From Chlorops oryzae (Eukaryota > Arthropoda > Insecta > Diptera > Chloropidae), in the NCBI GenBank assembly GCA_020466095.1, contig CM035806.1, forward strand, positions 90,390,511-90,454,510: a DNA stretch of 64,000 bases. The letters run 5' to 3'. Position numbers and translations under genes: made by a program. The stretch's first letter is position 1. The number at the start of each line of letters is the position of its first letter. Under the pieces are notes generated by a model. The model had not been told where the DNA came from. It was given only the letters and a program-made list of their open reading frames with translations, and ran no database searches. Positions 20,014 through 31,501 of this stretch are shown one piece after another.

Positions 20014-20788
20014 TCATTTGGTTTGTGGCGTGGAAGCTTTGAAGGAACAGGGCTCTCTACATTTTTTAGCGTTCTTACCAAACTTCTCGTGGTACCAACA
20101 GTTACCTTCTTCATTATTTGTCCTGGCGCGCGAATTGCTACGACTTCTGGACGAATGGTGCTGCTTTGTTAATTTTTCGAAACGTTTTGAAAGTTGGGCA
20201 ATTTCTTGCTGAAGTGCTTCGAGTGTAGAAACCACGTTTGGCGAATCAGGTGGAGAAGGTTTGTTTGATGGCGACGCGCCAAAAATTGCATTGATGTTGC
20301 GAAGGTTAATTGAGTCAACAATTGCATCGGCGATAGTCGTTTTGTCTATTGCGTCCCCTTTTGATGCAATGATTGCAGCCTGTGCATGAGGGGGCAAACG
20401 TGAGGCCCACAAATCCATTAGCACTGTTTCGCACAAACCATCGCCTGCAACTCGCCGCATTTCGTAAAACAATTGACTAGGTTTCAAATCTCCAAGTGTC
20501 ATGTCCGATAATACGCGCTGAATTCGTCTTTGTTGGCTGTCTGCGAAATGTGGGGTTAGGGCGGTTTTCATGTCATCGGTTTTGAGCCGGAGCTGCATCA
20601 ACTATAGCTCGCAGTTCCATCAATTTGTTTGCCGGTACTTGCGCCATGACGAGGTTGAATTTACGAGAGTCGTGTGTTACGCCGGTAGCTGCAAACCAAA
20701 ACTCAAGCGACATAAAATAAGATTCGATGTTTGTGTCGTTCGTATTAGGCGGATTGATTCGTGGTGCCATTGCTGCATCAATATGCAA
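20014..20788 (-). pseudogene. Gag of the CsRn1-like element with CHCC box
   Basis: Two minus-strand frames (20788-20573 and 20601-20014) join over a frameshift near 20580-20600. The N-terminal part is a capsid-like domain (ESYFMSLEFWFAATGV; LSDMTLGDLKPSQLFYEMR). The C-terminal CWYHEKFGKNAKKCREPC is the Cys-His-Cys-Cys box characteristic of CsRn1-type elements, instead of the usual CCHC knuckle. The protein would form the particle and bind RNA. Confidence 0.85.
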
Positions 20789-20862
20789 TTCTTAAGGTAA
20801 TTGGGCGTTTTGATTTTCGTTTGCCATTTCTAAAGCGACTACTTGCTTTCGGGGTCACCAAT

Positions 20863-21088
20863 TTAATTGAGGTTTAAATTTAATTCGGATTTATTCTCTT
20901 ATCAATTAATTAATCGTTGACATCAATTTCTGCGACCTTACCCCTTCAACAGCTGGAACCAAGAGAGCGAGCTGCCAGATGGGCAGGTTTACCATACGCT
21001 AATATTTTACAATACAAAATCTACTAAATGTCGGCTTTACAATACAAATCTACTAAATGTCGTAATTCTGCTAAGATTTGACGCTACA
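20863..21088 (-). repeat. 5' LTR of the CsRn1-like element
   Basis: It is 226 bp and identical in ends to 16673-16898. The primer-binding site lies directly to its left on the plus strand (20862-20845). Confidence 0.9.
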
Positions 21089-21271
21089 TACATATATGTT
21101 ATACTTTACTTTTGTTGATAAAAATTATTCGGTACCAAAAAATTTATGAATCCATTTACTTTTTTTTTTTCAAATCGTGCTGTCTGTTAGGTTTTTTTGT
21201 TTTTGTTTTTTTTTTTTTTGTCGAAGACTTTGCTCTTATATAGTTATTTTATTTTTTTTTCGAATACTTAA

Positions 21272-21997
21272 GGGGGTCTTATCATGTAACATTTTCAAAA
21301 AATCGATTTTTTTTTTTACATTTTTTTCATCTAAATAGTGTCAGAAATACGCTGGTACAAGGATTTAAGAAGGTGAACTCTACGGACCTGGTATCGCAGA
21401 TTGATCGTAAGAATTTTTAACAATATTTTATTACGTTGTCAATCTTTAAACGCATTTTCCCAAAAGTCGTGTTTTTTGAGGTGGGGTGAACGTTTTTGAA
21501 AAATCTACCGGACCAATCTTGTCGAAGTAGACATTTTTATTTTCAGGAAACGTGTCGCAACAAAAAGACACAAGCTTTTTTCGAAATTCTTGTCAAAAAA
21601 TTTTTAACAGCCTTGAGTAGCAAAAAAAAGTGCAAAAAAAAAAGTTTTTTGTTCAAAATTCGATTACTTAAAAAATTTTTCGAATTTTAAAAAAAGCTCG
21701 TGTTTATTTATAGCCAAGGGGATAAGAAAAATAAATTTCCATGGCTTTTTGGTTTCAGATCATCTGATCGGTCAAAATCGTTCACCTCGTGCACCCTGGA
21801 CATTTTTGACGAGGACGCAGTGAAGGACGTGCAGCGGTCACATCTGTGATTTTTATGTAAAACAAAAAAAACTATGTAAAGTTTAATAATGAACGATAAC
21901 ATTACAAAAAACCGTTTCCCGAAATCATTTGTAGTTTTTTAGTAATGAATTTTTGAATATAGCGCTCGAAAACGAGGTTTTACATGATAAGACCCCC
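21272..21997. mobile_element. TTAA-flanked MITE (piggyBac- or Kolobok-type)
   Basis: TTAA occurs at 21268-21271 and 21998-22001. Inside it the left end reads GGGGGTCTTATCATGTAA and the right end is its complement with one extra base, giving about 18-bp terminal inverted repeats. The 726-bp interior is AT-rich and non-coding. A TTAA target is used by both piggyBac and Kolobok elements, so the superfamily is open. Confidence 0.8.
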
Positions 21998-22001
21998 TTA
22001 A

Positions 22002-23472
22002 ACCTGTATTTTTGATTTCTTAAAATTTCAATACATACTTTATAAAAAGCTTTATTATTATTTTTTTAACTTTTCTTTTTATACATTCGTCTCAAGTACA
22101 ATCAATTGCAAATTTAATATATTGAAACTGTTCGAAATTTTCAAATGGCTTGAAAACTTTTAGAGTGACATTGACTTTATATATATTATATATTTTTTTT
22201 TATTTCTTAAATTTTAAGTATTTCCTCGAAAACTCTTTTTTTTAACTTTTTTTTTAATACAATTAATTGCGTATTGCCTATATTCAGGATCGTCGAAATT
22301 TTCAAATAAAATGATTTTGAATTGTATGTGTTTCGAAAATTTTGAGGTTCAAACTGATTTTATATTATGCAAGAATTTAAAAGACCCCTTACCCCTGTTA
22401 TTGGGAGATTTTTTTTCTTATACTTTGAATCATGTGGATGCATGTAAATATGTATCGACATGCTTCTTTGCCTCTAGGCCATATAGGATGTGCCTTAGGA
22501 AAATTACATCTCGGATTTCTTCTCTTTTAGGTTGTTAAAAAATCCAAGAGATTTTAAGCCTTTAAAACTTTGGGTATTCCAATTAACCCCTTCCCCCTCT
22601 TAATGGGAGAATTGTTCTTTTTGAAACAGACATACGTGAAAATTATGCATCAATATGGCCTTTTTTTCGTTTTGATAAGCTGGAATTTATGAAAATGCTG
22701 ACAATTTTATGGCTTTTTTTTTTAATAGACCTTTTGGTATTAATTTGGAAAACTGGCAAAAAAGATTTCTGTGAATGAACCATGTATGCATGTATGTATG
22801 TATGATGTATATTTTGGAGTGCAATTTCGACACTTGCAAGATTACTTAAATTTCACGAACGGTATGCGCAGTTCTGTGTGCAATTGCTTTGGTTTGTAAA
22901 TTGCGCGACATAAGTTCAGAAATTTATGATTTACCTATGTCGTAATATGTAAGCATGTGCATGCATGTAATGGATATTCATGCAAATACTTTTTCGATGT
23001 CTGAATATGTGCATTAACTTTTCAAATCACATGGTATTGCCTTTATGCTTCTTCAAAAAGTATGTGCACATTTGCTTGAAAAATTTAGTTTTGATTATTG
23101 AATTTTTCTTTTGAATCTTACCTTTTATATTACCCTTGCAACATTATTCCCCTTTCTTCATTTTTGGAAGAAGTTGGAAGATAATTTCTTGCTTAAACTC
23201 GCGTTGGTTGTTCAAAAGCTGCTCTTGAAAAAACAAACGTACAAGTTAATGAGCCCTGAGTGCGAACTGTTAATTTTTTATGTGTTTGATTCAATACTTC
23301 TTTTTGTTTAAAAAAAAAGTATGAACACGTATGTTGTTCCAGGAAAATCTTATTTAATCATGGCTTTGAGCCATGTTTAAAAAAATCTTGTCCTGAAAAT
23401 CAAAGTTGTTTGGATCTTAACGGCATAAATTTTGATTTTTTGGTTTTTGTAATCTTTTATTCAGAAAAAACT
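22002..23472 (-). other. Long non-coding 3' part of element A
   Basis: It lies downstream of the A ORF on the minus strand. Only short frames without motifs are seen. A (TATG)n stretch lies at about 22785-22805. No separate element can be recognised. Confidence 0.5.
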
Positions 23473-25020
23473 CTAAGGTACACACAAATTCTGCGCGAAA
23501 TCTTTGTCTATAAGGAAAGTAAAAGTTTTGCATGCGGCAATGAAAGTTCTTATTTTGTGCTGAATGTCATTCCAAAAAATTTGTCTGCTCAGAAAATATC
23601 TATACATGTCTTTTTTCCTATAATGAGTTTTATTTAGATCACTTTTCATTCGTTGATCTTTACAGACTCTATTTTCGATGCCCATATTTATCTTTACTTT
23701 CATTTTATACTCGAGGAGCCCGTTAGCTTTCGGGATTATTCTCGTCTGAGAGGGAGGAATTGTTACAGCGTTTTCTGTACTAAGCCAATTCTCTCGTCCT
23801 AGTAATTTACTCTGGTTTGCGTCAATCCTATCGGTAAACCCTTTACAAGTCTCATTGTTCAATAATTTCCGTAAACATTTTTTCTTCTTAGCGTCCGTTG
23901 CCATATCTTCAAACAAATATGTTTCTGCTCCTGAATCGACCAAACGAAATATGTTGTAATCGATAGCCTTGTTGCAGGGTAATTCGATCCCCACAATCTC
24001 TTTAATTGAATTCTCTGTTGAATTAACATCAATCTTGGCCTTCATTATGTTCTTTTGCAATGTTCTTTCTTTTTGAACTTTGTGTTCATTATATAAATTC
24101 TTGTCCGACTTCTTGTAAAGAAAATTATTTTTCTTCCTCACATGTTCCTTATGCAAAATTTTTCTCTTGGAAAAATCTTCTACATCATTGGCCTCCCCTC
24201 TTACTGCCATAGCTTGGATCGTCACTGTCTCTGCAGTACAAATACTTTTGCTAAAGGCTAGATGTCCGGTATATTCAGTATTTTTGAACTCTATAAATGA
24301 ATTATTCGTCTCTTCATGTTTTTCTACAGCGCCATCTCCTGCCTCCTTGCTCTCAGTTTCATTGAAAAGTAACTCTAATAGTCCTTCAATGGTGGTGTCA
24401 TCGTTGTCAGTAGGTTTTCTCGAAAATTCTCGCTTAGCAAAATCTGTTTCAGCTTTAGTGTCATCTAACGGATTTAGTTCTTCATTAACGATCTGTTCCC
24501 TACTAAATGCGTTATATTGCGTTGAATCTGATTCGTTGTTATTAAGCGTTTTCCCAATATCATTTAACTTTCTAAGTGCAATTACTACTTCTTGCGTTCT
24601 GTTTCGATTTTTATAAAACCCAACGGCTATCTTTCTCATAAAGATTGTAAATAAATTTATTATGAAAAGCCATAAAAATTCAAAAACGCTGATTCTGTCT
24701 TCGCCTTCACTGCATTCTTCGTCTTGAATGTCTTGCCTTAATTTACTTCTCTCATTTACTAATTCAATATTTTGGGATTGAAAATTAATTACTATGTGAA
24801 ATTTATCATCTGTTTTCGATGGATGATTATACACGTAAGCCCTTTCATATTCATGCAAGTTCCTGCTTTGTCTGCACTTCAATAAATTTTCTTTTTTACT
24901 CTCAATATTTTTTACTTTTCCTACAAACTCTACGTTAATGTTATCTTTGACTTCAAAATTCCGAAAATCTTTCTTATATTTCAACAGATTTTCCTTTTTA
25001 CTTTCTATATTTTTTACTCT
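23473..25020 (-). CDS. Unknown protein with retropepsin-like DSG motif (element A)
   Basis: A frame of at least 503 codons is open on the minus strand from about 25020 to 23473. The N-terminus holds a repeated phrase, VKNIESKKENLLK, twice. A strongly hydrophobic stretch (FEFLWLFIINLFTIF, near 24660-24700) suggests a membrane segment. A long charged middle follows, then FRLVDSGAETYLFEDM (about 23920-23965), which resembles a retropepsin active site, then GRENWLSTENAVTIPPS. I do not recognise the family. A diverged, broken homologue in the same position lies at 58470-60300 in element D. No ATG stands near the start of the open frame, so the start may lie in a spliced leader. It is not a normal Gag. 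Confidence 0.6.
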   Translation of the reverse strand, partial: RVKNIESKKENLLKYKKDFRNFEVKDNINVEFVGKVKNIESKKENLLKCRQSRNLHEYERAYVYNHPSKTDDKFHIVINFQSQNIELVNERSKLRQDIQDEECSEGEDRISVFEFLWLFIINLFTIFMRKIAVGFYKNRNRTQEVVIALRKLNDIGKTLNNNESDSTQYNAFSREQIVNEELNPLDDTKAETDFAKREFSRKPTDNDDTTIEGLLELLFNETESKEAGDGAVEKHEETNNSFIEFKNTEYTGHLAFSKSICTAETVTIQAMAVRGEANDVEDFSKRKILHKEHVRKKNNFLYKKSDKNLYNEHKVQKERTLQKNIMKAKIDVNSTENSIKEIVGIELPCNKAIDYNIFRLVDSGAETYLFEDMATDAKKKKCLRKLLNNETCKGFTDRIDANQSKLLGRENWLSTENAVTIPPSQTRIIPKANGLLEYKMKVKINMGIENRVCKDQRMKSDLNKTHYRKKDMYRYFLSRQIFWNDIQHKIRTFIAACKTFTFLIDKDFAQNLCVP

Positions 25021-25527
25021 ATAATAAATCCCGGTCCTGTCTAAGTCTTCAAAAAAATTTTACCTCTTTCTGTGGTTTTAAGGAATGCCATTTTTTTTTT
25101 TTTAATACAAACTCGACTTGAACATTTTTTAAATCAGCGTCCAGTATTGATGACTCAATGGCTTTTCGCTTCGAGCTACATTTCGGCTATGATTACAAAA
25201 CCGTTTCTTAAAATTATTTTTACGGATTTTCTCTAAATGCCTCATTTTTCTAAAATATATATAATCAACCAGGGCATTGAAATTCATCGTCAAAAATAAG
25301 GACTCTGGGTGAAAAAATTGTTGTTCAAAGTTTTTGTACTCACCATATTGTATGCGTATTTTGATATAGCTGTTATTCTTGTTGTTGGATGCTGTCGCCT
25401 TTTACTTGCGCCGCTTTTTCCATTTTTTATTATTATATATATATACATGTTTTTTTTATATAACATTTTTATTCAAGGTACTCTGTTATGCCCGTATTGC
25501 GTTTGTGCTGCTAAAGTGTACTTTAAA

Positions 25528-25728
25528 AGTTTCACTCACACCCGGACCCTGAAGAATTAGGTTTCACTACTGTTCGACAGGTTATAGCAGTGCAGTACAA
25601 AAAGGGTTAAAACAAAATAATTAATATAATTCGGTACATTTATGTCGTTTTTCATTGAAATGCCTTCTGGAAGTTTCACTCACGCCCAGGCCCCACTGAA
25701 TTAGGTTTCACCACTGTTCAGTAGGTTC
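25528..25728 (-). repeat. Leader repeat of element A (two 55-bp copies)
   Basis: AGTTTCACTCAC to CAGGTT occurs at about 25528-25582 and again, diverged, at 25672-25728. Both lie between the primer-binding site and the ORF. A related phrase occurs in the element D leader near 54270-54310. Confidence 0.7.
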
Positions 25729-25870
25729 CAATGAATAACTCAAATATATCCAATATATATCAATCTTACCCCACTGTGGCCAAAAGTCTTTGTTTCATTT
25801 GTTATGATTTGTAAGTTTGAACGTCCTTCTGTTGTGAAAGGATCGTGATTCGTTCCCGACTATCCTTAGT

Positions 25871-25888
25871 CGAATACCGGCTGCGCCA
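25871..25888 (-). promoter_or_regulatory. Primer-binding site of element A
   Basis: On the minus strand TGGCGCAGCCGGTATTCG follows the 5' LTR end after five bases. It is identical to the site in element D. Confidence 0.75.
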
Positions 25889-25893
25889 TAAAA

Positions 25894-26596
25894 TGTTGCG
25901 TGCCGGGAATGGACGTCTAAGCGAATACCACAAATAATAACGGCATTGAAATTCAGTTACAATTATTTTTTATTGAAGTCCTTTTTCTTCTTTTATATGA
26001 AAATCCTATTCTGGCTTAACATAACTGCCCTAATCCCTAGCTTCACTGAAATCAACACTTTGTCGTCCTGGCTCGTAAGTAGGTGCGCCAAAGTTGAGAT
26101 CTGATTAGACTTTCGATTCCAAACTGCAAGTCCTGTTCCATAGATCGAAGCTCCGCTTAAATAGATCAATATTGCCGTTCTAGCAATATTGGATATTGAT
26201 TGATTTCATAAGTACGACTTCGAACTTCCCCTGCCGGTGTGCATACGTTGCACTTGTGGGTGTTGCACTTGGCTCTTGTTGTTCTGTTGACCGCCTTGTC
26301 ACTTCTTGCGTACGTTGCGTTGATTGCCCTTCTCGATCGCCTGTTGTTGTTGTTGCCAATAGCATGCTGATTTGCATGCTCGTGGTCTTTCGACTTTTCC
26401 CCCGCTTGCCCTTTTCACCGGTCGGCGTTGTGCCAAGTTTAGGTACCGGCGATTGGTATGCTGGTTAACGTAATTGTTTTCAGTAGTTGAGTTCTCATGT
26501 TGTTGTTGTTCTTGCTGAAGGGTGCCGGATTTCGAGCTCGGTGCTGTGTCGTCGAACTCCTTTGCTGTGTTTTGATTGTTTTTATATGCTTTGTCA
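25894..26596 (-). repeat. 5' LTR of element A, larger part
   Basis: It matches LTR 15480-16329 and is cut at 26596 by J2; the remaining 76 bp follow at 31502-31577. The minus-strand end is GGCACGCAACA. Confidence 0.85.
26156..26191 (-). promoter_or_regulatory. Inverted repeat and TATA-like box in the A 5' LTR
   Basis: CAATATTGC (26167-26175) and GCAATATTG (26183-26191) form perfect 9-bp arms. TATTTAAG on the minus strand lies at 26163-26156. Confidence 0.7.
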
Positions 26597-26945
26597 TATA
26601 ATTATTCGGCTCAAGCGCTCGATTCGGTCGGACGCGTTTGTATCCGTGGTTTTCATAAAAAAAAAAAAACAACAAAAAAAAAACAAACATAACACAAAAC
26701 AAACACAAAATTAAACATTATTAAATAAAAAAAAAAATAAGATCAAAATTAAATTTATATTAAATTAATAATAATAAAAATAAGTACAAAAAATCAAATA
26801 AAAAATTAGAGACAGTGACTCTTCTAGAAAAAAAAAAATTGAAAATAAAATAAGTGTTCAACGTTCGCCGCCGTGCGGCCAACGTCGCTCGCACAGTGTT
26901 ACCGAATCGTTTCAACAACAAAATGCTCTGCTAAACCTTCACTCG

Positions 26946-28610
26946 GTGACTTCAGGCAAGCTTTCCCGCACACCGCACCAAACAAATGCAGTAAATGCAC
27001 TACCCCTTCTGCCTACAAGCTCTAATACTCCCTGCTCGATCGCAGTAAGTACGCCAACTAATACTTTTGCTAGTCCTAAGTACACAGCTACAACGTCAAC
27101 GGTTTCTGCTTTTATTGCGAGCCTAACTTCTTCAACAACAACAGCATCACTGCAAAACGAAGAAACAACCGACATACTGACAAACACTAAGTCAAAAGAA
27201 GAATACAGCAGACAAAACGAAGCCGAAATTGCTGCTCAAACTGCTGCTCAGAGCTCAGCCGAGCGCTCTGCTCAAGTGAATGCTAGCGCCGCTGCCGCTA
27301 TAGAAAAAAACGTTGGCGTCCACGAAAAGCAAAAGGGGTCGGCAGTGCTGACAGGCATGGATCGCTACGTGAACATTAAGCGGACGTTGAGTCCCCAAAA
27401 AATGCAAGGACAGAAGGCTCTAAAAGTATTGAAACCCAATGCATCAACGAGTACTGCTACTAGCAAAAGCCAAAATAGATTTGCGCTGCTTGCTAGCAAA
27501 GATGATAATGAATCATCTATACAAAACCCCATCAAAAAAATTAAGCCTCCCCCAATCTACTTGCCTGAGGAATGTTCCAACGCTCTGGTAGCAACTATCG
27601 CTTGTTCCATTGGCAGTAGCAACTTTTATGTTGTTTCCATTAAAAGGGGTAACGTGAAAGAAACTAAAATACAAATTTATCCGGAAACCCACTATCGTAC
27701 CCTGGTGAATCACTTTTATGTACTCAAAAAAAGCTACTATACCTACCAGCTTAAAGCAAGCAAAGGTTTAGTGGTAGTAATAAAAGGCATCGAGCCCTCA
27801 GTTGACCCAGCAGAGATCAAAGGCGCTCTGCAAGCTGCAGGTTTTCCAACGAAAACCGTTTTTAATATTAAAAACAAACAAAATATTCCGCAACCCCTAT
27901 ATCGCATTGAGCTTGATCCTTCAGCCAACTCCCAAAAACTAAAAAAGAACGAGGTCCACCCAATATACAATCTGCAATTTTTGCTACACCGCAAAATTAC
28001 GGTCGAAGAGCCTCATAAGCGGAAAGGACCGGTTCAATGCTCTAATTGCCAAGAATTTGGTCACACGCAAAACTATTGCACATTGCACACCGTGTGCGCT
28101 AAATGTGGAGATCGGCGTTCTTCGAACTCTTGTCAAGTTGATCAAGACAACCCTGATGTAAGAAAATGCAGCAACTGTGGTGGTAACCACAAAGCAAGTT
28201 ATCGTGGATGCCCAATCTACATGGTAATAAAAAAAAAAGACCAACCCAAGCGGAAAACTCATCAAGAAGTTCCGAACTTCCTGCCGAGCCAGCAAGGGCC
28301 AGCATCAGCTGCTCTTCCTCCCAAAGCATTTTCATATGCTGACGCAGTAAAGTCTAACACTGCGACCCAAGCTCAAGCATCTCTTGCGACAGCAGCACAT
28401 CCTGGTCGTACCCCTATGACTATTTCGTACGCTGACGCTGTCAGGTCGAACACTGCGGTACACCCTCAAGGTGCCGTGTCAAATTTGGAATCAATGATCT
28501 CAAATTTGACTAACTGCATGATGCAGTTCACTTCAACTGTGCAATCAATGCTGCAAGAGATGATGCGTGCTCAAAGCCAACTCATGCAAATTCTAATTGC
28601 AGAGAAATGA
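26946..28610 (+). CDS. ORF1 Gag-like protein of J2
   Basis: The frame runs 554 codons. It is open from before 26946, but the first in-frame ATG is at 27357, so the N-terminus is uncertain. The N-terminal part is A/S/T-rich. The middle has the conserved VVIKGIEPS domain (about residues 275-345) followed by three zinc-knuckle-like units with CSNCQEFGHTQNYC, CAKCGDR and CSNCGGNHKASYRGC. The end is Q/M-rich and amphipathic. Such proteins bind LINE RNA in the cytoplasm. The stop TGA overlaps the ORF2 start. Confidence 0.85.
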   Translation: MTSGKLSRTPHQTNAVNALPLLPTSSNTPCSIAVSTPTNTFASPKYTATTSTVSAFIASLTSSTTTASLQNEETTDILTNTKSKEEYSRQNEAEIAAQTAAQSSAERSAQVNASAAAAIEKNVGVHEKQKGSAVLTGMDRYVNIKRTLSPQKMQGQKALKVLKPNASTSTATSKSQNRFALLASKDDNESSIQNPIKKIKPPPIYLPEECSNALVATIACSIGSSNFYVVSIKRGNVKETKIQIYPETHYRTLVNHFYVLKKSYYTYQLKASKGLVVVIKGIEPSVDPAEIKGALQAAGFPTKTVFNIKNKQNIPQPLYRIELDPSANSQKLKKNEVHPIYNLQFLLHRKITVEEPHKRKGPVQCSNCQEFGHTQNYCTLHTVCAKCGDRRSSNSCQVDQDNPDVRKCSNCGGNHKASYRGCPIYMVIKKKDQPKRKTHQEVPNFLPSQQGPASAALPPKAFSYADAVKSNTATQAQASLATAAHPGRTPMTISYADAVRSNTAVHPQGAVSNLESMISNLTNCMMQFTSTVQSMLQEMMRAQSQLMQILIAEK

Positions 28611-31290
28611 GTGTCTTAAAAATTTGTCATTGGAATGCTAACGGCATTCGACAACACAAGCTTGAAATTCAAACATTTCTTGAATTACATTCAACTGACG
28701 TAATGCTCGTCAGTGAAACCCACCTTACAAGCAAATATAATTTTACTATTAAAAATTATACGTTTTATGGCACTCATCACCCAGATGGAAAGGCACACGG
28801 CGGCACCGGTGTTTTGATAAAAACTCGAATAAAACACAATTTAATGGATGCATTTTCCCAAAATAACTTACAAGCAACCTCTATCTCATTGCATTATGGT
28901 AACAGCATTAACGCTTTAAGTGCAGTTTACTGCCCACCGAGATTTTCTGTTACTGTTACACAATTTTTAGAGTACTTCCAAAAGCTTGGCAACAAATTCA
29001 TAGCAGCTGGGGATTATAATGCTAAGCACCCACACTGGGGCTCTAGATTAATTAACCCCAAAGGGAAAATTGTCACTTATTATAAATAGTCGTGAAAATT
29101 TTGGCTGTATTTCAACAGGTCAACCCACTTACTGGCCTTCCGACTTGCAAAAAAAACCCGACCTCATTGATTTTGCAGTCAGCAAAAACTTTGATCGTAG
29201 CGAAATACATGCTGAACCCAGCTTCGATCTGTCATCCGATCATTCGCCCATTAAAATAACAATGATGGGCGTGCCCACACTCATTGAAAAACCCGGGAGA
29301 ATTATAACAAAGAAAACCGACTGGCTCAAGTTTAAAAAATATATTAGCTCTCATTTGAACGAGAACACGATCCTCCGGAGCGAAAGTGATATTGAGGAAG
29401 CCATAACAGAACTAAACGATATCATAAAATCGGCCGCAGTTCACGCTACCCCAAAATCAATCAGAAACCCAATAATACCTCGGGGATATACTACAAGCGA
29501 GATCGAAACCTTTGGTCGAGAAAAAAGACGCATACGAAGAGAATGGCAGCGTCAACAATCACCCTCCGCAAAGTACAACTTAACACAAGCAACTAAGCGC
29601 CTAAGAGAAGCTCTTGATAATGATCTGAGAACAAATTTAGAAAACTTCACACGAAAATTGAGCCCAACAGCCGAAACTAATAACTCTCTATGGAAAACAA
29701 ACAAAAAGGTGAAGGCACCCAAAATAAACGTATCACCCCTGCGTACCAACACTGGAAGTTGGGCTAGAAAGGATGAAGAAAATGCTCATCTTTTTGCTAA
29801 GTACCTAGAAAACGTTTTTAAGCCCAATCCACCTACCAACCCTTACCGTTTACCACAAACTCACCCACGTCTAAACGAAAATAAAAGTGCATTTCAGCAT
29901 AAAGACGTTCAAACTATCATTAAAGAGCTAAACCCAAAAAAGGCAGCAGGCTTTGATCTTATCACGCCACAGATGATACAACTCCCGGCCGCAGCCACAA
30001 GACTAATCCTCTTCATATTTAGTGCTATATTAAGAATAGGATTTTACCCTCGAGCCTGAAAAATTTCAAACATCATCATGATCCCTAAGCCAGGAAAAGA
30101 TCCCTCATTGCCATCATCATATAGGCCAATTAGTCTACTGCCTGTGTTCTCAAAAGTTTTTGAAAAATGTCTCTTGGCAAAAATTTTACCGTCCTTGCAA
30201 AGCTCCAGAGTAATCCCCGAGCACCAGTTTGGTTTTCGAAAAAGCCATGGTACTATTGAAAAAGTAAACAGAGTTACTACCGAAATCAGAAACGCGTTTG
30301 AAAAAAAGAAATATTGCTCTGCCATATTTCTGGATATTTCACAAGCCTTTGACAAGGTTTGGCATTCTGGTTTAGTGTTTAAAATAAAACAAACACTACC
30401 CAATAATACCCACAAAGTCCTACAATCGTACCTCTCGAAAAGGAAGTTCAAAATTAGATATGGAACTCACACGACGAATGAGTTCCACATCTCAGCAGGC
30501 GTACTTTAAGGCAGCGTCCTCGGGCCATTGTTATATTTGATATACACGGCTGACTTGCCTGTTTCCCCAGAGCTATTCACATCTACATTTGCAGATGACA
30601 CAGCAATTTTGTATGCACACAGCGACCCTGCGGTCGCCTCTCGAGTTCTTAATAATCATCTTCATATTGTTGAAGACTGGCTTGCGAACTGGAGAATAAA
30701 AGCAAATGAAAGCAAATGCACCCACATAACTTTCACGCTGCGTCGCGAGACATGCCCTCCAATTATGCTTAATAACACACGAGTTCCACAGGCCAATGAA
30801 GTGAGATATCTAGGCATTCACTTAGATCGCCGACTCACATGGCACAAGCATATTAAGGCAAAACGCACCCAAATGAAGCTGAGCACCCAAAAACTGCACT
30901 GGCTACTCAACAGTAAGTCAAGATTGCGGCTCGAACACAAAGTGCTTCTTTATAACGCAACACTTAAGCCTATATGGACTTATGGCTCCCAGCTCTGGGG
31001 AAAAGCGAGTAACTCTATAACAGACATTATACAACGCTCACAGTCTTAAATCCTTCGGACTATCACTGGTGCTCCATGGTTCATTAAGAACGAAAACATA
31101 CACAAGGACCCTTGTATCCCGTTGGTCAAAAACGAACGTATTTCATTAAGTCGCAAATATAGCAATCGGTTGTCCCAACATCCGAACTCATTAGCCAGAA
31201 ATTTGTTATTAACAAACAGCTACACACGGCTCAAGAGGCGTGACCTGCCATCTCTATATCAGCACTTATTCTCCTACTATCCTCTGTAAC
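28607..31290 (+). pseudogene. ORF2 endonuclease/reverse transcriptase of J2
   Basis: Translation begins at ATG 28607 with KICHWNANG. Endonuclease signatures are SETHL, GGTGVLIK, AAGDYNAKHPHWGS and SSDHSPI. A frameshift lies at about 29070-29089. RT signatures are NPKKAAGFDLITP, YRPISLLPV, HQFGFRKSHG, FLDISQAFDKVWH and FADDTAIL (catalytic Asp pair), followed by the thumb region to about 31290. In-frame stops are at 30057 (TGA), 30507 (TAA) and 31047 (TAA). With these removed the length would be usual for the clade. The enzyme would nick DNA and prime reverse transcription on it; this copy is dead. Confidence 0.9.
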
Positions 31291-31501
31291 AGCCTTGGAG
31301 CAATTCAACACACTAAAGGCAGACTAATCCATGCGTTGGCTTGGACCGGAGGCCAAATAATATAAATACATATATATATAAATATATATATATATGTATT
31401 TTATATTCTAGTATTAAGATTTTTTACTTATTGTTAGTTCATAAGTTTTTTGAAGATACAATAATAAAACTACGTCCAAAAAAAAAAAACATGCTTTGTC
31501 A

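Larger units (their letters stand above)
16673..21088 (-). mobile_element. CsRn1-like Gypsy LTR retrotransposon, complete ends
   Basis: Two 226-bp LTRs (16673-16898, 20863-21088) enclose gag and pol on the minus strand. The direct repeat TACAT lies on both outer sides (16668-16672, 21089-21093) as a 5-bp target duplication. The primer-binding site TGGTGACCCCGAAAG follows the 5' LTR and fits the tRNA-Trp type of CsRn1 elements. The polypurine tract AAAAGGGGAGTAC precedes the 3' LTR. Gag has the CHCC box typical of CsRn1. Two or more frame breaks make it inactive. It sits inside the 3' part of element A. Confidence 0.9.
26597..31490 (+). mobile_element. Jockey-clade non-LTR element J2, full length
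   Basis: The element is bounded by an 11-bp target duplication ATGCTTTGTCA (26586-26596 and 31491-31501) and ends in an A-tract (31478-31489). It carries a 5' UTR, ORF1 and ORF2, which overlap by ATGA, and an AT-repeat 3' UTR with (TA)n at about 31365-31395. The inserted site is the U3 of LTR A, and the uninterrupted sequence is visible in the partner LTR near 16245. ORF2 has one frameshift and three stops. Confidence 0.95.

Noticed and set aside
24167..24616. 149-codon plus-strand frame opposite the A protein
   Set aside because: Serine/leucine-rich shadow of the minus-strand frame; no support from element D.
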